Shown here piece by piece: positions 44,874-53,021 of a stretch of 64,000 bases of DNA. The translations under genes and the position numbers were made by a program. Position 1 is the first letter of the stretch. The number at the start of each line of letters is the position of its first letter. The DNA comes from Salinicola socius. Its GTDB lineage: Bacteria; Pseudomonadota; Gammaproteobacteria; Pseudomonadales; Halomonadaceae. Under the pieces are notes generated by a model that made no database searches, was not told the origin of the DNA, and was given only the letters and a program-made list of their open reading frames with translations. The stretch spans positions 80,440 to 144,439 of the forward strand of contig NZ_MSDO01000007.1 in NCBI RefSeq assembly GCF_001937195.1. Direction: 5' to 3'.

Positions 44874-45988
44874 TCCTCCGTGGAAGGTCGATCCAGCGAT
44901 TCGCCCAGCTCAGGTGAAGAATTTCGAGCATGTTCGCGGCGCAGGCGCCGGAGCAGATCGAGCTCGGACTGGAAGTCGACGTAGTGCGGCAGCTTCAGAT
45001 GCGAGACGAAGCCGGCGGCGTCGACGCTGTCGGCGTGGGCCAGCACGAACTCCGCCTGCTGCGCCGGGCCGATGATCGGCTCGCCCAGCTCCTCGGCGCG
45101 CAGCGCACGATCGACCAGCGCCATGGCCATGGTCTTGCGCTCGTTGTGGCCGAAGGCGAGGCCGTAACCCCGGGTGAACTGCGGTGCGGCCTCGCGCGAG
45201 CCGCCGAACTGGTTGATCATCTGGCACTCGCTCAGCGCGATCTCGCCGACGCAGATCGTCTCGTCCCACTCGGCGACGTGGATCTCCACTTCCACCTGGC
45301 CCAGGCGGATCTCGCCGGCAAACGGGTGATTGCGCCCGTAGCCGCGTTGGGTCGAGTACCCCAGCGCCAGCAGGTAGCCCTCGTCGCCTCGGGCCAGCAT
45401 CTGCAGTCGGGCGGCGCGGTCCATCGGGTAATCCGGCGGATCGCGGGTGATGTCCGCAGGCTCACTGCCGTCGTCGATCTCCTGCTCCACCAGCCCTTCG
45501 TCGTTGAGCAGCGCCAGAATCTGTGGGCACGCCTCGGCGTCGGTGACGTCGTCCCGGGTCTCGGCAGGCGGCACCTCGGCGCCGGCCAGCTGGAGGAAAT
45601 CGAGCAGGCGGTGGGTGTAGTCATAGGTCGGCCCCAGGATCTGGCCGCCGGGGATATCCTTGTAGGTGGCGCTGATGCGGCGTTCGATGCGCATGCTGGC
45701 GGTGTCGAGCGGCTCGCTGACGGCGAGTCGCGGCAGCGTGGTGCGATAGGCCCGCAGCAGGAACACGGCCTCGGTCAGATCGCCGCTGGCCTGCTTGAAC
45801 GCCAGCGCGGCGAGTTCGGGGTCGTAGAGCGAGGCCTCGCTCATCACCCGGTCGACGGCCAGGCGCAGCTGATCGCCGATCTGGGCGACCTCGAGTTCCG
45901 GACGATCGCGGTCACCCCGGCGGCGGTCGGCCAGCCAGCGGTGGGCGTTGGCGATGGCCTGCTCGCCTCCCTTGACGGCAACGTACAT
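44807..45988 (-). CDS. phnI: C-P lyase core subunit PhnI
   Basis: A 393-residue PhnI; purified E. coli PhnI acts as a nucleosidase and with PhnGHL builds the ribose-phosphonate triphosphate. Family segments are MYVAVKGGEQAIANAH, PGGQILGPTYDYTHRLLDF, LALGYSTQRGYGRNHPFAGEIR and GFVSHLKLPHYVDFQSELDLL. PhnI normally ends soon after RRLRREHAR (about residue 355). Here about 38 more residues follow, the last ~24 encoded by the structured repeat copy, so the C-terminus looks like an acquired, non-conserved tail. Start ATG 45988 overlaps the end of phnH. Confidence 0.93.
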   Translation of the reverse strand: MYVAVKGGEQAIANAHRWLADRRRGDRDRPELEVAQIGDQLRLAVDRVMSEASLYDPELAALAFKQASGDLTEAVFLLRAYRTTLPRLAVSEPLDTASMRIERRISATYKDIPGGQILGPTYDYTHRLLDFLQLAGAEVPPAETRDDVTDAEACPQILALLNDEGLVEQEIDDGSEPADITRDPPDYPMDRAARLQMLARGDEGYLLALGYSTQRGYGRNHPFAGEIRLGQVEVEIHVAEWDETICVGEIALSECQMINQFGGSREAAPQFTRGYGLAFGHNERKTMAMALVDRALRAEELGEPIIGPAQQAEFVLAHADSVDAAGFVSHLKLPHYVDFQSELDLLRRLRREHARNSSPELGESLDRPSTEEETSARKLGQGKHDQESGVHGL

Positions 45989-46659
45989 CAGTTCACCTCC
46001 CGAGAATCGACGCGAGCCTCGGCACTCGCGATTCGGGTGCTGCGGGGAATCGCCGCCAGCCGCGCGCCGCAGCCGAAGATGGCGTCCAGCCCCTGCGGAA
46101 AGCTGGCGCGGTTGCCGGCCAGGCGGGTCATCAGCGCCCGACAGCCGGCACCGTCACCGATATCGAGCACCCGCGATTCGGCAATGCCGGGACCGCTGAG
46201 CCGCCAGCCGCTTTGCCCGTCGCGCTCACCTTTCGTATTCCCGTTCGAATCGTTTTCCAGTCGCTCGACGGCGACCAGCAGCGTGGTGCCGCGATCGGGA
46301 TAGGTGTCGCTGCCCACCGCGAAAGGCGTGCGCGGATCGAAGGACGCGTGGGTCAGCAGCGCGAAATCGGCACTCGCCGGGTCATCGGTGATTCGCGCCC
46401 CGGTGTGAAAGGTCAGCGCCTCGCGCAGGGCCGGCGAGTCGAGCTCGGCGCCGATCCAGATCGTGGTATCCAGATCGCACAGACTCAGCAGCGCGCCCCA
46501 CAGGGCGGCGCCCAGAAGCGGCTTCTGCGGCTGGGCAGGCGGTGTCGGCACGACCAGTTCATGCACGGTGCCGGGCTCGGACATGGCGCCAAGTACCTGC
46601 CGAAACAGGCGTTGGCTGTCATGGACGGTGTCATCCAGGGCGGGCCAGGATAGATTCAT
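45988..46659 (-). CDS. phnH: C-P lyase core subunit PhnH
   Basis: A 223-residue structural subunit of the PhnGHIJ core with a PLP-transferase-like fold lacking the cofactor. The family pattern is HDSQRLFRQVLGAMSEPGTVHEL, LLSLCDLDTTIWI and a late GPGI(A)ESR. A polar stretch (NDSNGNTKGERDGQSG, about 137-152) looks like a species-specific loop. ATG 46659 (MNLSWP) has GGAG seven bases ahead; a GTG three bases earlier is less likely. Confidence 0.9.
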   Translation of the reverse strand: MNLSWPALDDTVHDSQRLFRQVLGAMSEPGTVHELVVPTPPAQPQKPLLGAALWGALLSLCDLDTTIWIGAELDSPALREALTFHTGARITDDPASADFALLTHASFDPRTPFAVGSDTYPDRGTTLLVAVERLENDSNGNTKGERDGQSGWRLSGPGIAESRVLDIGDGAGCRALMTRLAGNRASFPQGLDAIFGCGARLAAIPRSTRIASAEARVDSREVN

Positions 46660-46677
46660 CACGCTTCTCCTTCGGGT

Positions 46678-47130
46678 TCATTCACCACGTACGAGAGTGA
46701 AGAAATCGACGCGGGTGGCGGCGGCGGTGGCGACGTCACGGCGCTGGCGCTCGGCCAGTTCGGCGGCCAGCGGCGCCAGCAGCTGCGTCTCGAGTGTCTG
46801 CTGCCACTCGGGGTGCTGGGCGACGGCATCGGCCAGCGCGATCAGTTCGGCGTGGCGATGATCGCGACCACGCACCCAGCCGTGGCCGAGGGTGCCGTCT
46901 TCGAGCGCGACACTGGCGCGGGTCAGGGTCATCTCGCCGAGATGGAAGGCGTTGCCGGTGCCGCCGGTGCGACCCTTGAGCATCGCCATGCCGGTTTCCG
47001 GGCCGCGTACGCAGCGGTGCGGGGGGAAATCGCCGAGCAACGCGCCCAGTGCGCCCCAACGGGCCTCGATATGCTGACGGGAGGAGAGCGCCAGCAAGCG
47101 CTGACGCGCGTTTCGTGATGTGTGACTCAT
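46678..47130 (-). CDS. phnG: C-P lyase core subunit PhnG
   Basis: A 150-residue PhnG subunit. Recognisable segments are NARQRLLALS, GPETGMAMLKGRTGGTGNAF, FHLGEMTLTRASV and GHGWVRGRDHRHAELIALADA. It is stoichiometric with PhnH, I and J in the core complex. Its ATG overlaps the phnF stop by four bases (ATGA), showing coupling of the regulator and the core genes. Confidence 0.93.
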   Translation of the reverse strand: MSHTSRNARQRLLALSSRQHIEARWGALGALLGDFPPHRCVRGPETGMAMLKGRTGGTGNAFHLGEMTLTRASVALEDGTLGHGWVRGRDHRHAELIALADAVAQHPEWQQTLETQLLAPLAAELAERQRRDVATAAATRVDFFTLVRGE

Positions 47131-47885
47131 GACGCAACCTCGTCGGTGTCGGAATCCATGGGATCGGTGTCGAAATCAATGTGATAGGAGAGCCGGTCGG
47201 CGCGCGCCCGGCCCACGGACACCTCCACCAGCCTGCCGGCCGCATCGGTGTTATCGCTGGTCATCACCAGCAGCGGCGCATTGAGCGGACACTGCAGCCA
47301 GCGGGTGTCGTCGCGATCCGCGGGAACGGCATCGATGCGCACCCGCCGCCGATGCAGGCGCAGGCCGTAGTGCTGGCCCAGCAGCGCCCGGGTGGAGCCG
47401 CCGCGATAGCGCTCGAGCCAGCCCGGCACCCGCTCGGGATCGAACCAGTGACGCAGCCGCATCAGGGGGGCATCGTCGACGGTGCGCACGGTATCGACCC
47501 GCAGCAGCGGCTCGTCGGCGGGTCGTCCGAAGCGCTGGGCGATGGCCTCGGGAGGATTGACGAGTCCCTGTTCGAGACAGCAGGTGTTCGAAGGCAGGCC
47601 GAGTCCGGCCAGATTCTGGGTCACCTTGCTGCCGGCGCTGACGGCGTAGTCGAGCCGCCGATCGACCACCTGGGTGCCGCGCCCCTGGTGGCGCGTCACC
47701 ATGCCGGCGGCGACCAGTTCGTCCAGCGCCCGGCGCACCGTGTGGCGATTGACCGCGAAGCGCTTGGCCAGCTGCGCCTCGGTCGGCAGCAGATCGCCCG
47801 GCGCGTAGTCGGCGCGGACCTCGCGCACCAGCTCTTCGGCCAGTTCGCGGTAGCGGGGTATCGTCAGAATTTGTCTAGACATCAT
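47127..47885 (-). CDS. phnF: Phosphonate operon repressor PhnF (GntR/HutC family)
   Basis: A 252-residue regulator: GntR winged helix at residues 8-80 (YRELAEELVREVRADYAPGD, LPTEAQLAKRFAVNRHTVRR) and a UTRA/chorismate-lyase-like effector domain. PhnF in other bacteria represses phosphonate genes. It starts with two adjacent ATGs; the coding start overlaps TTGTCTAGACAT (47871-47882), a probable binding site shared with the phnC upstream region. It sits 32 bases after phnE, with no clear ribosome site, and overlaps phnG. Confidence 0.9.
   Translation of the reverse strand: MMSRQILTIPRYRELAEELVREVRADYAPGDLLPTEAQLAKRFAVNRHTVRRALDELVAAGMVTRHQGRGTQVVDRRLDYAVSAGSKVTQNLAGLGLPSNTCCLEQGLVNPPEAIAQRFGRPADEPLLRVDTVRTVDDAPLMRLRHWFDPERVPGWLERYRGGSTRALLGQHYGLRLHRRRVRIDAVPADRDDTRWLQCPLNAPLLVMTSDNTDAAGRLVEVSVGRARADRLSYHIDFDTDPMDSDTDEVAS
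47871..47882. promoter_or_regulatory. Candidate PhnF operator over the phnF start
   Basis: TTGTCTAGACAT contains the perfect palindrome GTCTAGAC and matches, over TTGTCTAGA, the site upstream of phnC. It covers the first codons of phnF, which suits autoregulation of an internal promoter or a roadblock. Confidence 0.5.
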
Positions 47886-47917
47886 GTGGCCCAAAAAACC
47901 GGGGGGAAGCCCCGGCA

Positions 47918-48709
47918 TCAGATGAAACGCTTGCGAACACGCTGCGACACCATGTCCAGCAAGGTGACGGCGACGATGATCACCAGCATGATCGTGGCGG
48001 TCTCGGTGTACTGGAATCCGCGCATGGTTTCCCACAGCGAGACGCCGATACCGCCGCCGCCGACCATGCCGAGCACCGTGGCGGAGCGAATGTTGGACTC
48101 GAAGCGGTACAGGCTGACCGAGATCCACAGTGGCAGCACCTGGGGGATCAGGCCGAAGACGATCTCTTCCAGGCGCCCGGCGCCGGTGACGCGCACGCCT
48201 TCCATCGGTCCGGCATCGGTGGCTTCCACCGCTTCCGAGAACAGCTTGGCGAGCACGCCGGTGGTATGGACGAACAGCGCCATGGTCCCGGCGAACGGCC
48301 CCAGGCCGACGGCGACCACGAACAGCATCGCGAAGACCAGCTCGTTGATCGCGCGGCACGCATCCATCAGCCGACGCACGGGCTGGTTGATCCACCACGG
48401 CGCCAGGTTGTCGGACGAGAGCAGCCCGAAGGGAATGGCGAACAGCACCGCCAGCAGCGTGCCCCAGATCGCGATCTGGATGGTCACCAGCATCTGATCG
48501 ATATAGTGATCGAGACTGCCGAAGGTGGGCGGTACGAAGTCGGCGGCCAGGGTCGCCATGTTGCCGGCGTTGCCGACCAGCAGGCTCGGGGCCATTTCGG
48601 CGCCCTGCCAGGCCCAGCCGAGTACGCCCACGGCGATGACCCAGCCGAGCAGCGCGGTCCAGCTGCGCTTGCCGGATCGGGCTCGCGCGTCGAATGTGGA
48701 AGTGGTCAT
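47918..48709 (-). CDS. phnE: Phosphonate ABC transporter permease PhnE
   Basis: A 263-residue inner-membrane permease with about six hydrophobic segments and the binding-protein-dependent EAA-type loop ([21 protein letters not shown]). The N-terminal [18 protein letters not shown] and late [17 protein letters not shown] are typical PhnE. A single permease gene is present, so it likely acts as a homodimer. ATG 48709 has GGAG ahead. Confidence 0.93.
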   Translation of the reverse strand: MTTSTFDARARSGKRSWTALLGWVIAVGVLGWAWQGAEMAPSLLVGNAGNMATLAADFVPPTFGSLDHYIDQMLVTIQIAIWGTLLAVLFAIPFGLLSSDNLAPWWINQPVRRLMDACRAINELVFAMLFVVAVGLGPFAGTMALFVHTTGVLAKLFSEAVEATDAGPMEGVRVTGAGRLEEIVFGLIPQVLPLWISVSLYRFESNIRSATVLGMVGGGGIGVSLWETMRGFQYTETATIMLVIIVAVTLLDMVSQRVRKRFI

Positions 48710-48773
48710 GCATGGACTCCGCTGGATCGGCCAGGGCGGCGCAGCCCCCTGGCCGTGAGGAACTCGAGACGGC

Positions 48774-49820
48774 CTACTGCGTCGCCATCGCGGTGGTGTT
48801 GCCGGCCGGCTGGGCCTGGGCGGCCTCGCGGGCATCCATGCGCTCGTTCAACGACTCGAGGCGAGCGTCGAGATCCGCCAGCTTCTGCTGCTTGTCGTCT
48901 GAGTCGAGCGAATCGTCGGCGGCGACCTGGGCGCGCTGCTTGAACAGCTCGAGCTGACGGATCGGCAGCAGCTGGTCGTTGTCGGAAGCGGCGAAGCCGG
49001 ACCACTGAAGCGGCTCGAGGATCTGCTTCTGCCTGGCGGTATCGCCATAGCTCAGGAAGAAATCGCGCAGCTCGTCCTTGGTCTGCTGGGGCAGATTGGT
49101 GCGCCAGACCAGCGGGTCGGAGGGGATCAGCGGCGACTTCCAGACCACCTTCAGCTGCGCGGCCTTGTCGGGATGGGTGATCTCCAGACGCTCCATGCTC
49201 TCGGTATTGAACGTCGCGACATCCACCTGGCCGTTGGCAACGGTCAGCGCGTTGGTCTCATGGTTGGCGTTGAGCGTGCGCTTGAACGCGGTATTGGGGT
49301 CGATGTGATTCTTGGCGAAGACGTAGTAACCCGGCACCAGGTACCCGGAAGTGGAGTTGGGATCGCCGTTGCCGAAGGTCAACTCACTGGCGTGATCCAG
49401 CACCTCGTCGATGGTGTCGTAGGGGCTCGACTTGTTGACGATCATCAGACTCCAGTAGCCCGGCGCGCCGTTGGCGGCGACGGTCTGGGCGAAGATTTCG
49501 CCACCGGCGCGATCGACTGCTTCCATCGCCGACTTGTTGCCGTACCAGGCGAGATCGACCTTGTCGAAACGCATCGCCTGGATCACCGCGGCGTAGTCGG
49601 TGGCGAAGAACGGCTTGACCTCGACACCCAGCGCGTCGGACATGTCGTCCAGGAACGGCTGCCACTGGGTCGACTGGTTGGTGCTCGACTCGGTGGAGAT
49701 GATGCCGAAGCGCAGCGGCTGGTCGGCGGCCTGGGCCGAACTGACGGCAAGCGTGCTGCCGAGCAGACCGAGCCCGGCGATCAGCGGCAGGGCCGCACGG
49801 CGTAGACGGGATGAGATCAT
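48774..49820 (-). CDS. phnD: Phosphonate-binding periplasmic protein PhnD
   Basis: A 348-residue substrate-binding protein. Signal peptide residues 1-31 (cleavage at SAQAAD). The mature start [21 protein letters not shown] and [20 protein letters not shown] carry the ligand-binding residues, and [16 protein letters not shown] is the conserved Ser/Thr cleft loop. The C-terminal helical tail (about 300-348) is Gln/Ala/Asp-rich and longer than usual. ATG 49820 is preceded by AAGGAAACG. It delivers phosphonates to PhnCE. Confidence 0.95.
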   Translation of the reverse strand: MISSRLRRAALPLIAGLGLLGSTLAVSSAQAADQPLRFGIISTESSTNQSTQWQPFLDDMSDALGVEVKPFFATDYAAVIQAMRFDKVDLAWYGNKSAMEAVDRAGGEIFAQTVAANGAPGYWSLMIVNKSSPYDTIDEVLDHASELTFGNGDPNSTSGYLVPGYYVFAKNHIDPNTAFKRTLNANHETNALTVANGQVDVATFNTESMERLEITHPDKAAQLKVVWKSPLIPSDPLVWRTNLPQQTKDELRDFFLSYGDTARQKQILEPLQWSGFAASDNDQLLPIRQLELFKQRAQVAADDSLDSDDKQQKLADLDARLESLNERMDAREAAQAQPAGNTTAMATQ

Positions 49821-49882
49821 GTCGTTTCCTTGGAGTGTCGTCGGTGATGGATCGTTGTTGGCGAATTGCTGGTGATGGCTCT

Positions 49883-49914
49883 GTGATGACGGCTCGGTGA
49901 TGACGGCTCGGTGA
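49883..49914. repeat. 14-base tandem repeat upstream of phnD
   Basis: TGATGACGGCTCGG is repeated exactly twice (49883-49896 and 49897-49910), followed by a partial third unit. It lies in the 118-base gap between phnC and phnD. Confidence 0.75.
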
Positions 49915-49938
49915 TCGGCGGGCGAGCGTGCGCCCGGA

Positions 49939-50763
49939 TCAGCCCACCGCATGCAGCGGCGGCGCGAGCCGATGTTCAGGCTGGCGAGTTTCGAGCTCGT
50001 CGAGACCGGCGTTTTCGTAGAGTGTCTGCAGGCGGCCGTCGGTGAGGCCTTCGATCGGCCCGTCGTAGTAGAGACGCCCCTGCTTGAGGGCGATGGCGCG
50101 ACGGCAGTAGCGACGCGCGACCTCGACCTGATGCAGCGTGACGACGACGGTGCGGCCGTCCTCGCGATTGATGCGCTGGAGGATCTCCATCACCTCGCGG
50201 GCACTGCGCGGGTCTAGGGAAGCGATCGGCTCGTCGGCGAAGATGACTTCCGCCTCCTGCACCAGCGCCCGGGCGATGGCGACGCGCTGCATCTGGCCGC
50301 CCGAAAGCGTGTTGGCGCGCTGATGGGCCAGCCCGACGATGCCCACGCGTTCGAGCGCTCGCAGCGCCAGGTCCCGTTCCTGCTGGGTGAACTGGCCGAT
50401 CAGGGACCGCCAGCGCGGCATCGCACCGAGATGACCGACCAGCACGTTGGTCAACACGCTGAGGCGGCCAGCGAGATTGAACTGCTGGAAGATGTAGCCG
50501 CAGCGACGGCGCTGCTCGCGGCTGGCGCCCAGCAGCCGGCCATGACGCTGCACGTCGCGATCCAGTACTCGAACCTGACTATGCGAATGGCGGTCGGCAC
50601 GGGTCAGCCCGACGAGATGGCGCAGCAGGGTCGACTTGCCCGAACCCGATGGCCCGATCAGGGTGACCATTTCGCCACTGGCGATCTCGAATCCGATTTC
50701 GCGCAGTGCGGCATGGGTGCCGAAGGATTTGTCGAGCCGTTCGACGCTAACGATGGCGGTCAT
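49939..50763 (-). CDS. phnC: Phosphonate ABC transporter ATPase PhnC
   Basis: A 274-residue transport ATPase: Walker [18 protein letters not shown], signature [15 protein letters not shown], Walker [13 protein letters not shown] and the H-loop [11 protein letters not shown]. It energises uptake through PhnE. First gene of the phn operon. ATG 50763 is the only start consistent with the family N-terminus ([15 protein letters not shown]); an upstream in-frame GTG (50832) falls in the promoter region. Confidence 0.94.
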   Translation of the reverse strand: MTAIVSVERLDKSFGTHAALREIGFEIASGEMVTLIGPSGSGKSTLLRHLVGLTRADRHSHSQVRVLDRDVQRHGRLLGASREQRRRCGYIFQQFNLAGRLSVLTNVLVGHLGAMPRWRSLIGQFTQQERDLALRALERVGIVGLAHQRANTLSGGQMQRVAIARALVQEAEVIFADEPIASLDPRSAREVMEILQRINREDGRTVVVTLHQVEVARRYCRRAIALKQGRLYYDGPIEGLTDGRLQTLYENAGLDELETRQPEHRLAPPLHAVG

Positions 50764-50858
50764 GCGAGTCGTCCCGGAAAGTGTCGGGCCGTGGGTCGGA
50801 TCATCAACCCCTGGCCCCGAAATGTTGAACACAGTCTGGCGACGTCGTGTGACGGTTA

Positions 50859-50888
50859 TTTATCTAGACAATTAAGAAACGATGACAA
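50859..50888 (-). promoter_or_regulatory. Candidate phnC promoter with PhnF operator
   Basis: On the minus strand, TTGTCA (50888-50883) is followed after 16 bases by TAGATA (50866-50861), a moderate sigma-70-like pair. The operator-like ATTGTCTAGATA (50872-50861) covers the -10 position and shares TTGTCTAGA with the site at the phnF start. I could not find a convincing Pho box. Confidence 0.45.
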
Positions 50889-50912
50889 GAGGGAGGGACG
50901 GGGCGGGCAACG

Positions 50913-50935
50913 AAAAAAGCGCCCGTGGGCGCTTT
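50913..50935 (-). terminator. Rho-independent terminator after the YeeZ-like gene
   Basis: Stem AAAGCGCC/GGCGCTTT with a short loop; on the minus strand it is followed by T6. It lies 88 bases beyond the stop of the gene at 51023 and upstream of the phn promoter, insulating the two. Confidence 0.85.
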
Positions 50936-51022
50936 GTCCTCTCTATCAGTGGTTTGACGATTCGCGTCATGTCGTTGACACGAATTCGTCGTCGAATCGT
51001 CATGCGCAGGTGAGGTCAGCCG

Positions 51023-51946
51023 TCAGGCTTTCGCCTTGCTCGTCCTGCCACCGGCCTTTTTCCTGCCACCGGATTGTTCCTCGGCGGGAAGGAAACCGCC
51101 CTGCTGCAGCACGTCCTCGTAACCTTCCCGGAAGGTGGGGTAGCGAAACGTGTAGCCGGAATCCAGCAGACGCTGGTTGTTGCAGCGCTTGCTCGAACGA
51201 CGGCGCAGCGGAGACTGGATGACGTCCGGCGTCTCGACCTTGAGCCGCTTGGCGATCCAGGCCATCACTTCATGCAGCGGCGCCGAATCGCAGTCGCTGG
51301 CGAGATAGATCGGCTCCAGCGACTTGCCATCCAACGTCAGTTGGATCAGGTGGGCGATCACGCCCGCGCAGTCGTCGCGATGGATGCGGTTGGAGTACAT
51401 CGGCGGATTGGAGGCGGCGATCCGACCTTCGCTCACCTGGCGGATCAAGCGATCGCGTCCCGGACCGTAGATGCCCGAGAAACGCAGCGCCGTGCCCGGC
51501 AGATCGTGCGCGAGCAGCGCCTGCTCGGCTTCGCGCATCAGCGTGCCGGAGAAGCCGTGGGGCTCGGTGTCGGTGGTTTCATCGACCGCTTCGCCCGCCT
51601 GCTGGGCGTAGACACTGGTCGAAGAGACGAAAAATATCCGTTCGGGCTTCTTTTTACGGGAGCCGAACGCCTGCAGCACCGCCTTCAATCCCGTCGGATA
51701 AGCCGCCTCGTAAGCCGACTCCTCGAACCGGTCCGCGGTCACCGAGTAGACGATGATATCGGCATCCGGCAGCGCCGCCACTGCCGCCTCGTCGGTCACG
51801 TCCAGCGCCACCGCCTCGATACCGGTTCCATCGAGCGCAGCGACGTTGCGCCGCGCGCCGATCACACGCTGGCCGGCGTCGATCAACTGCTTCCCGAGCT
51901 GGGTGCCGATATCGCCGCAACCGAGAATTAGCGTAGTTTTCTTCAC
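51023..51946 (-). CDS. YeeZ-like SDR-family NAD(P)-binding protein
   Basis: A 307-residue atypical SDR with the N-terminal GCGDIGTQLGKQL nucleotide motif, ALDVTDEAAV, VSSTSVYAQQAGE and ALRFSGIYGPGRDRLIR. E. coli YeeZ has no assigned reaction. The C-terminal tail is Lys/Arg/Gly-rich (GGRKKAGGRTSKAKA), which is unusual and might bind nucleic acid or be disordered. ATG 51946 follows GAAAGGTG. Divergent from oxyR. Confidence 0.83.
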   Translation of the reverse strand: MKKTTLILGCGDIGTQLGKQLIDAGQRVIGARRNVAALDGTGIEAVALDVTDEAAVAALPDADIIVYSVTADRFEESAYEAAYPTGLKAVLQAFGSRKKKPERIFFVSSTSVYAQQAGEAVDETTDTEPHGFSGTLMREAEQALLAHDLPGTALRFSGIYGPGRDRLIRQVSEGRIAASNPPMYSNRIHRDDCAGVIAHLIQLTLDGKSLEPIYLASDCDSAPLHEVMAWIAKRLKVETPDVIQSPLRRRSSKRCNNQRLLDSGYTFRYPTFREGYEDVLQQGGFLPAEEQSGGRKKAGGRTSKAKA

Positions 51947-52100
51947 CTTTCCCTAGCCTCTTGGTAAAACGTCCTTGATGATTCGTCCTTGAGGACGCGC
52001 ACAACCACGAGAACTGCGTACCTATCGACTCATTCGCGCCATTTAGTCGCTTTATTCATTCGCCGTATCGCGCAGACAGGGAGCCTTTCGGTCCCAGCTA

Positions 52101-53021
52101 ATGACTCTAACAGAACTCCGCTACATCGTAACCTTGGCCCAGGAGCGTCACTTCGGTCGCGCCGCCGAGCGCTGCTTCGTTTCCCAGCCGACGCTTTCCG
52201 TGGCAGTGAAAAAGCTCGAGGACGAACTCGGCATCGCCCTGTTCGAACGCTCCAAATCCACCGTCCAGGTGACCCCGTTGGGCGAGCGGATCGTCGAGCA
52301 GGCCCAGCGGGTGCTGGAGCAGGCCACGCTGATCCGGGAGCTGGCCACCGAAGGCAAGGACCAGCTGATCAGCCCGCTGCGCCTCGGTGCCATCTATACC
52401 ATCGGCCCTTACCTGTTTCCGCACCTGATCCCGGCGCTGTCGCGCATCGCACCGCAGATGCCGCTCTATATCGAAGAGAGCTTCACCGGCGTGTTGCGGC
52501 GCAAGCTGCGCAGTGGCGAGCTCGATGCCATCTTCGTGGCGCTGCCGTTCAACGAATCCGACGTGGTGACCAAGACGCTCTACGAAGAGCCGTTCGAAGT
52601 GCTGCTGCCGGCCGGCCATCCGTGGACGCAGAAAGCCGCGATCGACAAGGAGGATCTGCTCACCGAACGTCTGCTGCTGCTCGGTGAAGGTCACTGTTTC
52701 CGCGACCAGATTCTGGAAGCCTGCCCGGCCATCAACGCGCAACTCAACAACCCCTCGAACACCCTGATCGCCGAGGGCGGCTCGCTGGAGACCATCCGCC
52801 ACATGGTCGCCTCGGGTTTGGGCATCACGGTGCTGCCGAAACTGGCGATCGGCACCAGTCACTACGAAAACGGCCTGCTGGAGAGCCGCCCGTTCAAGGG
52901 CAACGCACCCTCGCGCAGCGTGGCGCTGGCGTGGCGCGCGAGCTTTCCGCGACCCAAGGCGATCGATGCCCTGATTCAGGCGATCGATAAAATCCAGGGC
53001 AGCGACGTCGAGGCCGCATGA
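52101..53021 (+). CDS. oxyR: Hydrogen-peroxide-inducible regulator OxyR
   Basis: A 306-residue LysR-type peroxide sensor. The helix-turn-helix is MTLTELRYIVTLAQERHFGR...SQPTLSVAVKKLEDELG, characteristic of OxyR. The redox cysteines are in GEGHCFRDQILEACP, nine residues apart as Cys199/Cys208 in E. coli. It overlaps the start of recG by four bases, the arrangement seen in many gammaproteobacteria. A second peroxide sensor (OhrR) exists elsewhere in this window for organic peroxides. Confidence 0.95.
   Translation: MTLTELRYIVTLAQERHFGRAAERCFVSQPTLSVAVKKLEDELGIALFERSKSTVQVTPLGERIVEQAQRVLEQATLIRELATEGKDQLISPLRLGAIYTIGPYLFPHLIPALSRIAPQMPLYIEESFTGVLRRKLRSGELDAIFVALPFNESDVVTKTLYEEPFEVLLPAGHPWTQKAAIDKEDLLTERLLLLGEGHCFRDQILEACPAINAQLNNPSNTLIAEGGSLETIRHMVASGLGITVLPKLAIGTSHYENGLLESRPFKGNAPSRSVALAWRASFPRPKAIDALIQAIDKIQGSDVEAA

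Noticed and set aside
50764..50900. Pho box upstream of phnC
   Set aside because: Only isolated TGTCA-like half sites are present and their spacing (about 17 bases) does not match the 11-base repeat of a Pho box.
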